DNA of 25,102 nt from Nocardioides sp. Its GTDB lineage: Bacteria; Actinomycetota; Actinomycetes; Propionibacteriales; Nocardioidaceae. Position 1 is the first letter of the stretch. Each line of letters begins with the position of its first letter. Location of the stretch: the NCBI GenBank assembly GCA_030145945.1, contig JASLDK010000282.1:1-25102 (forward strand). The letters are read 5' to 3'. The translations under genes were made by a program, and so were the position numbers. This document shows positions 6,560 through 14,131 of the stretch, piece after piece. The notes beneath the pieces are model-generated. The model was not told the origin of the DNA, did not search any database, and saw nothing but the letters and a program-made list of their open reading frames with translations.

Positions 6560-7289
6560 ACCGGAGCACCCAGGCCAGCGCGGCGTCGACATCCTCAACG
6601 GTGTCGACGCCCGCCGGCGGATCGGGACGGCGTACGACGACGACGGGGATGCCGAGCTCGGCCGCCGCCGCCATCTTGGGCCAGGTCAGTTCACCACCGG
6701 AGTCCTTGGTGACGAGCACGTCCCGATCTGCCATGACCGCCAGCTCACCCTCGACGGTGTAGGGCCCCCGCGACATCAGCAACTCCCAGCCGGGCGGGAT
6801 CTCCAACTCGGGCGGATCGACCACCCGCGCCAGCACCTGACGCTCGGCGAGCGCGGGGACGAACCGGGCCAGCTCCTGCCGGCCGATGGTGAGGAACGGA
6901 CGGGTGCCGAGCTCGCCGGCCACGGTCGCGGCCTGCTCGTGGGTGCGCACCCGGATCCACGACGGCGTGGCGCGGTCGGCCCAGCCGGGCCGCTCCAGCC
7001 GGAGCAGGGGCACTCCTTCGGCCGCGCACGCTGATGCCGCATGGCGAGTGATCCCGGCCGCGAACGGGTGCGTGGCGTCCACCACGACGTCGTACGCCGA
7101 CAGCGCGGCGCGCAATCCCTCGACTCCTCCGAATCCGCCGATGCGCACCTCACCGACCGGCAACCGAGGACGGGCGACGCGCCCCGCGAGGGACGACGTG
7201 ACGTCGATTCCCGCGCCCACCAGGCGGACGGCGAGCTCCCGCGCCTCCCCTGTGCCGCCGAGCAGGAGCACCCTCACCGGGTGGTTCAT
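6543..7289 (-). CDS. cobK: Precorrin-6A reductase CobK
   Basis: A 248-residue protein starting MNHPVRVLLLGGTGEARELA, with the nucleotide-binding LLLGGTGEAR motif of CobK/CbiJ near the N-terminus. Other family blocks are VVDATHPFAAGITRHA, PLLRLERPGW, FLTIGRQELARF, LLMSRGPYTVEGE and LVTKDSGGELTWPKMAAA. CobK reduces precorrin-6A to precorrin-6B with NADPH. The ATG overlaps the cobQ stop (ATGA at 7286-7289), making it the last gene of the cobN operon. Its product acts directly after CobF, encoded three genes upstream. The 3' end runs 17 bp into the convergent qor2-like gene, and no terminator fits between them. Confidence 0.95.
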   Translation of the reverse strand: MNHPVRVLLLGGTGEARELAVRLVGAGIDVTSSLAGRVARPRLPVGEVRIGGFGGVEGLRAALSAYDVVVDATHPFAAGITRHAASACAAEGVPLLRLERPGWADRATPSWIRVRTHEQAATVAGELGTRPFLTIGRQELARFVPALAERQVLARVVDPPELEIPPGWELLMSRGPYTVEGELAVMADRDVLVTKDSGGELTWPKMAAAAELGIPVVVVRRPDPPAGVDTVEDVDAALAWVLRFRERP

Positions 7290-8677
7290 CGCGTGAGCTC
7301 CAGCAGGCCGTCGACGTCGAGGTGCTCCTCGACCAGGTCGCCGAGCAGGTCCAGCCGCGCGGCTCGAGCGGCCGGGAAGGACACAGCGCTCGCGACACCG
7401 AGGCTCTCGGCGAGGTACGTCGCCCGCGTGGCGTCGTCCTCCAGACTGCCGTGCACCATGGTCCCGGTCACCGTCCCGTTGACGGGAGTGCCGCTGATCC
7501 GCCCATGGTGGATCTCGTAGCCCGCGGGCTCGTGCAGCGCCAACCGCTTCTCGGCGCCGAACACCGTGACCAGGTCGAGCAGCCCGAGCCCGTCGACCGC
7601 GGCGCCGACCGCGCCCTCGACGCCGACCGGGTCCTCGATTCGTCGACCCAGCATCTGGCAGCCACCGCAGATCCCGAGCACGGGGCGTCCGGCCGCGGCA
7701 TGCTTGAGGATCGCCGTGTCGAGGCCGCGATCGCGGAGCCATGCCAGATCGGCCAAGGTCGCCCGGCTGCCCGGGAGCACGACCAGGTCGGCGTCGGCCA
7801 GGCGGGCCGGGTCGGACACGAACTCGACGTCCAGCGCGGGCTCGAGACCGAGCGCGTCGACGTCGGTGAAGTTGCTGACCCGTGGGAGCCGCACGACCGC
7901 GACCTTCCGCACGCCGGCCCCCAGTTCGGCGCGGCGTCCGGCCAGGTCGAGGGCGTCCTCGGAGTCCAGCCAGAGGTCGGGATGCCACGGAAGCACGCCG
8001 TACGTCGGGCGCCCGGTGCGCTGCTCGAGGTCGGCCAGCCCCGGCCGCAACAGATCGACGTCGCCGCGGAACTTGTTGACGACGTACCCCTTGATGAGCG
8101 CGCGATCGGCGTCATCGAGAAGCATCAACGTGCCGTAGGCAGACGCGAACCAGCCGCCGCGGTCGATGTCGCCGACCACGATCGTCGGCACATCGCCGTG
8201 CCGCGCGAGGCCCATGTTGACGTAGTCGGTGGCGCGCAGGTTGATCTCGGCAGGGCTTCCCGCACCCTCGGCGATGACGAGGTCGAATCGGGAGCGCAGG
8301 TCGTCGAAGGCGTCGAAGGCGACCTCTGCAAGGCGGGCACGGCGGTCGTGCCAGTTGCGCGCAGACACCTCGCCGTCGGGCTGGCCCATCAGCACGACGT
8401 GGCTGCGTCGGTCGCTACCAGGCTTGAGCAGCACCGGGTTCATCGCGACCTCAGGCTCGGCGCCGGCCGCGATCGCCTGGATCCACTGGGCTCGCCCGAT
8501 CTCGCCCGGCTCACCGTCGGGTCCGTGCACGACCATCGAGTTGTTGGACATGTTCTGCGCCTTGTAGGGCGCCACCCGAACCCCCCGCCGCGCGAACGCT
8601 CGACACAGGCCCGTGGTCAGCACACTCTTGCCGGCATCCGAGGTCATCCCCGCGACGAGCAGGGCCGCGCCGCTCAT
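7286..8677 (-). CDS. cobQ: Cobyric acid synthase CobQ
   Basis: A 463-residue glutamine-dependent amidotransferase. Its N-terminal dethiobiotin-synthetase-like domain begins ALLVAGMTSDAGKSVLTTGL and continues APYKAQNMSNNSMV, both diagnostic of CobQ/CbiP. The C-terminal class-I glutaminase-like domain carries the nucleophile Cys337 in GICGGCQMLG and a His at 409 (MVHGSLED). It amidates four side chains (b, d, e, g) of adenosylcobyrinic acid a,c-diamide to form adenosylcobyric acid, the substrate of CobD. It is joined by ATGA overlaps to the ferredoxin-like gene upstream (8674-8677) and to cobK downstream (7286-7289). Confidence 0.96.
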   Translation of the reverse strand: MSGAALLVAGMTSDAGKSVLTTGLCRAFARRGVRVAPYKAQNMSNNSMVVHGPDGEPGEIGRAQWIQAIAAGAEPEVAMNPVLLKPGSDRRSHVVLMGQPDGEVSARNWHDRRARLAEVAFDAFDDLRSRFDLVIAEGAGSPAEINLRATDYVNMGLARHGDVPTIVVGDIDRGGWFASAYGTLMLLDDADRALIKGYVVNKFRGDVDLLRPGLADLEQRTGRPTYGVLPWHPDLWLDSEDALDLAGRRAELGAGVRKVAVVRLPRVSNFTDVDALGLEPALDVEFVSDPARLADADLVVLPGSRATLADLAWLRDRGLDTAILKHAAAGRPVLGICGGCQMLGRRIEDPVGVEGAVGAAVDGLGLLDLVTVFGAEKRLALHEPAGYEIHHGRISGTPVNGTVTGTMVHGSLEDDATRATYLAESLGVASAVSFPAARAARLDLLGDLVEEHLDVDGLLELTR

Positions 8678-9036
8678 CCGCGCTTGCCCCGGAACACGTG
8701 ATGCTGCAGGAAGGTCGGCACGGGTCCACCTTCGCGCACCCAGTCGACGACTGCATCCGTGGATGCCGCGGACAGGACGCCACCGAGCCAGGTGTCCTTG
8801 GGCCGACGCCCGCCGGGGAACCAGGTGAAGTCCCGGACCAGCACGACGTTCGACCGGTCGCACTCGTCGAGGCAGTCGACCACGCGGACCCGCACGCGCG
8901 GCCCGCGGCGCCCGGCCGGGTCGTCGAGTGCCTCGATCTCGTCGCGTTGGGCGCGGTGGTCGGCGTCAGGATGCTTCTTCGCCGTGCCGCAGCAGCAGTC
9001 GCGACACAGCAGGACGTCGCGCTCAGGCAGGGCCAT
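8674..9036 (-). CDS. Small (2Fe-2S) ferredoxin-like, thioredoxin-fold type protein in the cob operon
   Basis: A 120-residue protein with Cys11, Cys14, Cys15 and Cys16 near the N-terminus (VLLCRDCCCGTAKKH) and Cys55/Cys59 in VVDCLDECDRSN. Two clusters with a C-x3-C second half fit thioredoxin-like 2Fe-2S ferredoxins; which cysteines bind the cluster cannot be settled by eye. ATG 9036 is preferred because AGGAG lies 5 nt upstream, while the in-frame GTG at 9042 abuts that site. The gene overlaps the 3' end of cobF by 14 nt and the start of cobQ by 4 nt, so it is made in step with corrin enzymes. It may donate electrons to a reductive step such as cobalt reduction; this is inferred from position only. 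Confidence 0.85.
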   Translation of the reverse strand: MALPERDVLLCRDCCCGTAKKHPDADHRAQRDEIEALDDPAGRRGPRVRVRVVDCLDECDRSNVVLVRDFTWFPGGRRPKDTWLGGVLSAASTDAVVDWVREGGPVPTFLQHHVFRGKRG

Positions 9037-9766
9037 CGTCACTCCTGTCGGCCGGCGCGCGGAGCAGGAAGAGGTCCATCACCCAACCCGTCTCGGCCCT
9101 CGCCGCTGCTCGCGCCGCCTCGATCTCCCGCAGGACGTCGCGGACCCGGCCGGACACCAGCCGCTCCCCCGCGCCGCCGAGGTTCGCACCCCACCAGATC
9201 GTCCAGTCCCCGAAGCCGTCGAGGTCCACGCCGGAGGTCAGCATCACGACGACATTGCGCTGCCCGGCAGCCACGTCGTCCCGCAGCCGGCGCGCCGTCG
9301 TCACGTGCACCGGTCGCCCGACCTCGTGCAGCACGATCCCGTGCCGTGCGGCCAGCATCTGGGGTGCGCTGATCCCGGGCACGACGTCGAAGTCGACCCC
9401 CAGCTCGCGCACGATGCGGATCGTGCCGTCGTAGAGCGACGGGTCACCCCACACGAGGAAGGCACAGGTGCCACCCCGTTTCGACAGGACGGCGCGGTAC
9501 GCCGCCAGGCGGGCGGCGTACCAGTCCGCGACGGCGCCCTCATAGCCTGATCGGTCCAGGCCGGGCGAGCGGTCACGCTCGGGGTCGGGGACGACGACCA
9601 GCTCCAGGCCGTGGGCGGCGGCCACAGCCCGTCGTACGGCGAGCAGCGGGTCGTCCTCTCCCTTCGCCACGGCGAGTGCGTAGTCGCACTCCGCCAACGC
9701 CGAGGCGGCCTCCGGTGTCACGTGCTGCGGCCCCATCCCGAAGCCGACAATGCGGATCTCAGTCAC
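9023..9766 (-). CDS. cobF: Precorrin-6A synthase (deacetylating) CobF
   Basis: A 247-residue SAM-dependent tetrapyrrole methylase. The start is GTG 9766 (VTEIRIVGFGMGPQHVTPEA), overlapping the cobN stop by 8 nt. CobF-specific features are ALAVAKGEDDPLLAVRRAV and DWYAARLAAYRAVL; SAM-binding segments are FLVWGDPSLYDGTIRI and DFDVVPGISAPQMLAARHG. CobF methylates C-1 of precorrin-5 and removes the acetyl group, giving precorrin-6A. It is found in the aerobic route and replaces the CbiD/CbiG chemistry of the anaerobic route. Its product is the substrate of CobK in the same operon. Confidence 0.93.
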   Translation of the reverse strand: MTEIRIVGFGMGPQHVTPEAASALAECDYALAVAKGEDDPLLAVRRAVAAAHGLELVVVPDPERDRSPGLDRSGYEGAVADWYAARLAAYRAVLSKRGGTCAFLVWGDPSLYDGTIRIVRELGVDFDVVPGISAPQMLAARHGIVLHEVGRPVHVTTARRLRDDVAAGQRNVVVMLTSGVDLDGFGDWTIWWGANLGGAGERLVSGRVRDVLREIEAARAAARAETGWVMDLFLLRAPADRSDDGPA

Positions 9767-12700
9767 CGGCGTCCTCCAGGTCTCCCTCGACCTCCAGGTA
9801 CGCCGCCTGCAACGCGGCCAGCACCTCCGGGTCGGGATCGGACCACAGCCCGCGGTCCTTCGCCTCGTGGAGTCGTTCGACGATGCTGCGCAGCGCCCAC
9901 GGGTTCGACTTGCGCAGGAACTCCTGGTTCGCCTCGTCCAGCACGTAGGACTTCGCCAACGACTCATACATCCAGTCGTGGACGACTCCCGCGGTCGCGT
10001 CGAAGCCGAAGAGGTAGTCGACCGTCGCCGCCAACTCGAAGGCTCCCTTGTAGCCGTGCCGTTGCATCGCGCCGATCCAGCGCGGGTTGACGACGCGCGC
10101 CCGGAAGACCCGGTTGGTCTCCTCCTGCAGGGTGCGAGTCCGGACCGCGTCCGGCGTGGTCGAGTCACCGACGTACGCCTTGGGCACGGTGCCGGTCAGC
10201 GCACGGATCGTGGCGACCATGCCGCCGTGGTACTGGAAGTAGTCGTCGCTGTCGGCGATGTCGTGCTCGCGAGTGTCGATGTTCTTCGCTGCGATCTTGA
10301 TCCGCCGGTAGTTGACGCGCATGTCGTCGGAGGCAGGTACGCCGTCCAGGTCGCGGCCGTAGGCGAAGCCGCCCCAAGCGGTGTAGACCTCGGCGAGGTC
10401 GGCGTCGTCGCGCCACGTCCCGGACTCGACCACCTGCAGGATGCCAGCGCCGTAGGAACCGGGCTTGGACCCGAAGATCCGGGTCGTCGCGCGCCGCTCG
10501 TCGCCGTGCTCGGCCAGATCGGCCTGTGCGTGCGCCCGGACGAAGTTCTGATCCAGCGGCTCCTCGAGCTCGGCCACCATCCGCACCGCGTCGTCGAGCA
10601 TGGCCACCACGTGGGGGAAGGCGTCGCGAAAGAAGCCGGAGATCCGTACGGTGACGTCGATCCGCGGCCGTCCGAGATCCTCGAGCGGCATCACACTCAA
10701 CGTGTGCACGCGCTTGGACGCCTCGTCCCACTCCGGTCGTACGCCGAGCAGCGCGAGCACCTCAGCGACGTCGTCGCCGGAGGTGCGCATGGCCGACGTA
10801 CCCCAGACGGACAGTCCCACGGACTCGGGAAACTCGCCTTCCTCCTCCAGGTAGCGCTGCACGAGCGAATCGGCCATCGCCTGACCGGTCTGCCACGCCA
10901 GTCGCGACGGGACCGCCCGCGGGTCGACGGTGTAGAAGTTGCGTCCGGTCGGCAGCACGTTGACGAGCCCCCGCAGCGGTGAGCCCGACGGCCCGGCGGG
11001 CACGAATCCCCCGGCGAGGGCGTGCAGTGTGTGGTCGAGCTCGTCGGTGGTGCCGGCGAGTCGCGGGACGACCTCGGTGGCGGCGAATGCCAGCACCCGT
11101 CGTACGTCGGGATCCGCATGCAGGTCGTCGACCCGTGCCGGATCCCACGCAGCCTTCTCCATCGCCTCGACCAGTGCGCGTGCCTCGGCCTCGACCCGGT
11201 CCACCTCGACAGTCGGGGCATCCGCTGCCAGGCCGAGCGCGGACCGCAGGCCGGGCACCGCGTTCGCCGTGCCGCCCCACACCTGGGCGGCCCGCAGGAT
11301 CGCGAGCACCAGGTTGACCCGCGCCTCCCCCTCGGGCGCCTGGCCCAGCACGTGCAGACCGTCACGGATCTGGACGTCCTTGATCTCGCACAGCCAGCCG
11401 TCGACATGGAGCAGGAAGTCGTCGAAGTCGTCGTCCTCGGGCTGCTCGTCCATGCCGAGGTCGCGGTGCAGCTCGGCAGCATGCATGAGTTGCCAGATCT
11501 CGCCGCGGATGGCCGCGAGCTTGGCCGGGTCCATCGCGGAGATCTTGTCGTACTCCTCGAGCAGTCCTTCGAGGCGCGCGATGTCGCCGTACGACTCGGC
11601 GCGCGCCATCGGCGGAATGAGGTGGTCGATGATCGTGGCGTGCGCCCGGCGCTTGGCCTGGGCGCCCTCGCCGGGGTCGTTGACGAGGAACGGGTAGATC
11701 AGCGGCATGCTGCCGATCGCCGCGTCGGTGGCACAGGTTGCCGAAAGTGCGGCGTTCTTGCCCGGCAGCCACTCCATCGAGCCGTGTTTGCCGAGGTGCA
11801 CGACGGCATCCGCCTCCCAGCCCCCATTTTTGGCAGGTGTTGCGAGCCAGCGGTACGCCGCGAGGTAGTGGTGCGAGGGAGCCAGGTCGGGATCGTGGTA
11901 GATCGCGACCGGGTTCTCCCCGAAGCCGCGGGGCGGCTGGATCATCAGCACGACGTTGCCGGCCTGCAGGGTGGCGAGCACGATCTCCTGCTGGTCGTTG
12001 ACGAACAGCCGACCCGGTGCGGGCCCCCACGCCTCGACCATCGCCTCGCGCAGGTCGTCGGGCAGGTCGGCCGTCCAGGCGGCGTAGTCGTCGGCCGTGA
12101 TCCGCACGTGCGCGTCGGTGAGCTGCACCGATGTCAGCCACTCCTCGTCCTGCCCGCCGGCCGCGATCAGCGCGTGGATCAGCGTGTCCCCAGCGACCGT
12201 GTCGTCCTCGAGGTCGAGGACCCCGAAGCCATCACCGACGTCGTATCCCACATCGCGCAGGCGGCGAAGCAGTCGCACCGCCGAGACCGGGGTGTCGAGG
12301 CCGACCGCGTTCCCGATCCGCGAGTGCTTGGTCGGGTACGCCGACAGCATCAGCGCGATCCGCTTCTCGCTGGTGGGGATCCGCCGAAGCCGCGCATAGT
12401 TCACCGCGAGGCCGGCGACCCGCGCCGCACGCTCCGGATCGGCGACGTACGACGGCAGGCCTGCCTCGTCCACCTCCTTGAACGAGAACGGCACGGTGCT
12501 GATCCGCCCGTCGAACTCAGGGATCGCGACCTGGTTGGCATAGTCGAGAGGCGAGACACCGTCGTCGGACTCCTCCCACTCGTCGCGGCTGTTCGTCAGG
12601 CACAAGCCCTGCAGGACCGGGATGTCGAGGGCCGCGATCCGCTCGACGTCCCAGGTCTCGTCGTCGCCACCGGCGCTGACCGACGCGGGCGTCGAGCCGC

Positions 12701-13400
12701 CGGCGGCCAGCACGGTGACGACCAGCGCATCGAGATCGCCGAGGGCAGTGAACAGTGTGTCGGGCGCCGCCCGCAGCGATCCGGCGAAGACCGGCACCGC
12801 CACCGCCTGTCCCGTGGCGTCGATCGCGTCGCACAGGGCGTGCACGAATGCCGTGTTCCCGCTCGCCTGGTGCGCCCGATAGAACAGCACCCCCACGCGC
12901 GATAGTCCCGGCTGAAAAGCACCGTATTGGGTTCCCTTTTGGTGCTTTTCGGCCGGGACTATCGCCTTCGGCCGCTCCACCACCCCCCAGGCCGGAATCA
13001 CCTCCGGCGACTCGAAGCCCTCACCCGTGAGCAGCACGGTGTCGGAGAGGAACGCGTGGAGTTGGCCGAGGTTCCGCGGCCCTCCCTCGGCGAGATAGCG
13101 GTGCGCCTCGGCGGCGATGCCGACCGGCACGCTCGACGCCTCCATCAGCTCCGCGCTGGGGGTCAGCTCACCGCCGAGCACCACGAGCGGACGGCCCGTC
13201 CCGCGCAGCGCTTCCAGTTCGGCGGCATACTGCTGGGGCGAGCCGAGCAGGCGGAGGACCACCAGGTCGGCGGCTTCGGCCAGGTCGACCAGCGTCGCCA
13301 AGCCCGAGCGGCTCGGGTTGGCCCAGCCGTAGTCGGCGCCGCTCGATCGGGCCGACAGCAGGTCGGTGTCGGAGGTGGACAGCAGTGCGATGCGCGCCAT
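9759..13400 (-). CDS. cobN: Cobaltochelatase subunit CobN, with an in-frame palindromic insertion
   Basis: A 1213-residue large subunit of the ATP-dependent, aerobic cobalt chelatase, which inserts Co(II) into hydrogenobyrinic a,c-diamide together with CobS/CobT or ChlI/ChlD-type AAA+ subunits (not in this window). Hallmarks are LMIQPPRGFGENPVAIYHDP, ADAVVHLGKHGSMEWLPGKN, FQYHGGMVATIRALTG and the C-terminal NRVFRARVVNPRWIGAMQRH block. ATG 13400 is chosen for its GAGGAGG site about 11 nt upstream and the typical start MARIALLSTSDTDLLSAR. It lies behind a cobalamin riboswitch and is the first gene of cobN-cobF-fdx-cobQ-cobK. Residues 146-167 come from a 67-bp inverted-repeat element at a point where I expect only a short linker. 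The frame is intact, so the protein is probably functional. Confidence 0.95.
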   Translation of the reverse strand: MARIALLSTSDTDLLSARSSGADYGWANPSRSGLATLVDLAEAADLVVLRLLGSPQQYAAELEALRGTGRPLVVLGGELTPSAELMEASSVPVGIAAEAHRYLAEGGPRNLGQLHAFLSDTVLLTGEGFESPEVIPAWGVVERPKAIVPAEKHQKGTQYGAFQPGLSRVGVLFYRAHQASGNTAFVHALCDAIDATGQAVAVPVFAGSLRAAPDTLFTALGDLDALVVTVLAAGGSTPASVSAGGDDETWDVERIAALDIPVLQGLCLTNSRDEWEESDDGVSPLDYANQVAIPEFDGRISTVPFSFKEVDEAGLPSYVADPERAARVAGLAVNYARLRRIPTSEKRIALMLSAYPTKHSRIGNAVGLDTPVSAVRLLRRLRDVGYDVGDGFGVLDLEDDTVAGDTLIHALIAAGGQDEEWLTSVQLTDAHVRITADDYAAWTADLPDDLREAMVEAWGPAPGRLFVNDQQEIVLATLQAGNVVLMIQPPRGFGENPVAIYHDPDLAPSHHYLAAYRWLATPAKNGGWEADAVVHLGKHGSMEWLPGKNAALSATCATDAAIGSMPLIYPFLVNDPGEGAQAKRRAHATIIDHLIPPMARAESYGDIARLEGLLEEYDKISAMDPAKLAAIRGEIWQLMHAAELHRDLGMDEQPEDDDFDDFLLHVDGWLCEIKDVQIRDGLHVLGQAPEGEARVNLVLAILRAAQVWGGTANAVPGLRSALGLAADAPTVEVDRVEAEARALVEAMEKAAWDPARVDDLHADPDVRRVLAFAATEVVPRLAGTTDELDHTLHALAGGFVPAGPSGSPLRGLVNVLPTGRNFYTVDPRAVPSRLAWQTGQAMADSLVQRYLEEEGEFPESVGLSVWGTSAMRTSGDDVAEVLALLGVRPEWDEASKRVHTLSVMPLEDLGRPRIDVTVRISGFFRDAFPHVVAMLDDAVRMVAELEEPLDQNFVRAHAQADLAEHGDERRATTRIFGSKPGSYGAGILQVVESGTWRDDADLAEVYTAWGGFAYGRDLDGVPASDDMRVNYRRIKIAAKNIDTREHDIADSDDYFQYHGGMVATIRALTGTVPKAYVGDSTTPDAVRTRTLQEETNRVFRARVVNPRWIGAMQRHGYKGAFELAATVDYLFGFDATAGVVHDWMYESLAKSYVLDEANQEFLRKSNPWALRSIVERLHEAKDRGLWSDPDPEVLAALQAAYLEVEGDLEDAGD
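12899..12965. repeat. 67-bp near-perfect palindromic element inside cobN
   Basis: The left arm (12899-12923) and right arm (12941-12965) are 25-nt inverted repeats that match at 24 positions; they begin GCGATAGTCCCGG and end GAAAAGCACC, and are separated by a 17-nt AT-rich spacer. GC content is about 57%, well below the surrounding cobN. On the minus strand it begins exactly at codon 146 and encodes AIVPAEKHQKGTQYGAFQPG plus two more residues. It resembles a MITE/REP-like palindromic unit. No target-site duplication is obvious and no second copy was seen in this window. Confidence 0.85.
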
Positions 13401-13569
13401 GACGCTCAAAGCCTCCTCGGGGTTCGCGCCCCTCATCGGTAGGTGTCGTCCGCGGCCAGTGTCTGGCTGTCCCCCACCGACGCGACCGGTCGCAGCGATG
13501 GAGGAGTCACAGTGGCGGAACCGCCCCGGTCTCACACCGGGTTCCTGCACCGCGGACCTGTGGAGGCTG
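13401..13569 (-). promoter_or_regulatory. Cobalamin riboswitch and leader of the cobN operon
   Basis: Read on the minus strand, the leader contains the conserved core GGTGTGAGACCGGGGC, then CCGCCACTGTGA, and the 3' B12-box-like AGCCAGACACTGGCC. P1 is GTCCGCGG (13557-13550) with CCGCGGAC (13455-13448), eight perfect pairs, giving an aptamer of 110 nt. Downstream, GGGG (13432-13429) pairs with CCCC (13422-13419) around a 6-nt loop, and this hairpin is followed at once by the GAGGAGG Shine-Dalgarno (13418-13412) of cobN. No U-tract follows, so translational repression by cobalamin is the likely mode. Confidence 0.94.
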
Positions 13570-13575
13570 ACTCTA
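13570..13575 (-). promoter_or_regulatory. Predicted -10 element of the cobN operon promoter
   Basis: TAGAGT on the minus strand (13575-13570) lies about 12 nt before the riboswitch P1 stem, which sets the transcription start near 13563. It overlaps the opposing -10 element of the plus-strand gene at 13586. The -35 region would lie inside that gene. Confidence 0.45.
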
Positions 13576-13579
13576 CGGT
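13574..13579 (+). promoter_or_regulatory. Predicted -10 element for a leaderless gene
   Basis: TACGGT ends 6 nt before ATG 13586, so the predicted transcript would start at or next to the A of the start codon. No Shine-Dalgarno is present. This spacing is the usual sign of leaderless transcription in actinobacteria. Confidence 0.4.
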
Positions 13580-13585
13580 GGTGCC

Positions 13586-14131
13586 ATGCAGCACCAGCAG
13601 ACCGGCCTCCAGGTCGCCGTCCACGGCCACCCCAACCTCGACACGCTGCTGCTGTGGCATCCCGGCGCCGACGCCGGCGCCGATGCCGATGGCGTGGCTG
13701 CGCTGGCGAGTCGGATCGCGACGCGCAGCGGCATGCGGGTCGTCGTACCCGTCTGGTCGGACGGGCGTGACCTGCTCCGCTCCGTCCGGTTCGCCCGGGA
13801 GACGTCGGTGCATCCGCCCGACAAGCTCTCCGTCGTGGGGTACGCCGATGCCGGGATCGCCGCGCTGAGCCTGGCGCTCAACCAGCGACGCCTGGGCATC
13901 GGCCTGGCCCGCGTGACCTGTGTCGACGGCGCTGACGGGATCGACGACCCGATCAGCGGGCAGCCGCTTCCTGCTCCGTCACCGAACCAGTCGGACACGG
14001 CGGTCGACATCGTCGCCGCCGACGATCCGACCTGGGCCCAAGCGATGACGCGGGACTGGAAGGCCGCCGGCTGGGCGGCCTCCCTCATCCCGTCCGATCA
14101 GTTCACCTGGCGGGTCAGTCCCTCCCAGTAG
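13586..14131 (+). CDS. Small alpha/beta-hydrolase-like protein lacking a nucleophile, function unknown
   Basis: A 181-residue protein. The order of segments resembles a shortened alpha/beta-hydrolase: LDTLLLWHPGADAG (oxyanion-like turn), a helix DADGVAALASRIATRSG, strand MRVVVPVW, then LSVVGYADAGIAALSLAL at the nucleophile elbow. The expected G-x-S-x-G Ser is Ala (GYADAG), and no clear catalytic His follows, so it would not be a standard hydrolase. A later VDIVAADDPTWAQAMTRDWKAAGW fits the last strand and helix. The gene appears leaderless, is divergent from the cobN riboswitch operon, and overlaps the convergent ligase gene by 34 bp at its 3' end. No family is firmly recognised; the fold is my inference. 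Confidence 0.75.
   Translation: MQHQQTGLQVAVHGHPNLDTLLLWHPGADAGADADGVAALASRIATRSGMRVVVPVWSDGRDLLRSVRFARETSVHPPDKLSVVGYADAGIAALSLALNQRRLGIGLARVTCVDGADGIDDPISGQPLPAPSPNQSDTAVDIVAADDPTWAQAMTRDWKAAGWAASLIPSDQFTWRVSPSQ

Noticed and set aside
7322..8701. Long plus-strand open frame opposite cobQ
   Set aside because: Shadow of cobQ; no ribosome binding site and no recognisable domain.
11022..12905. Long plus-strand open frame opposite cobN (627 codons)
   Set aside because: Shadow of cobN; its composition is typical of antisense GC-rich frames.
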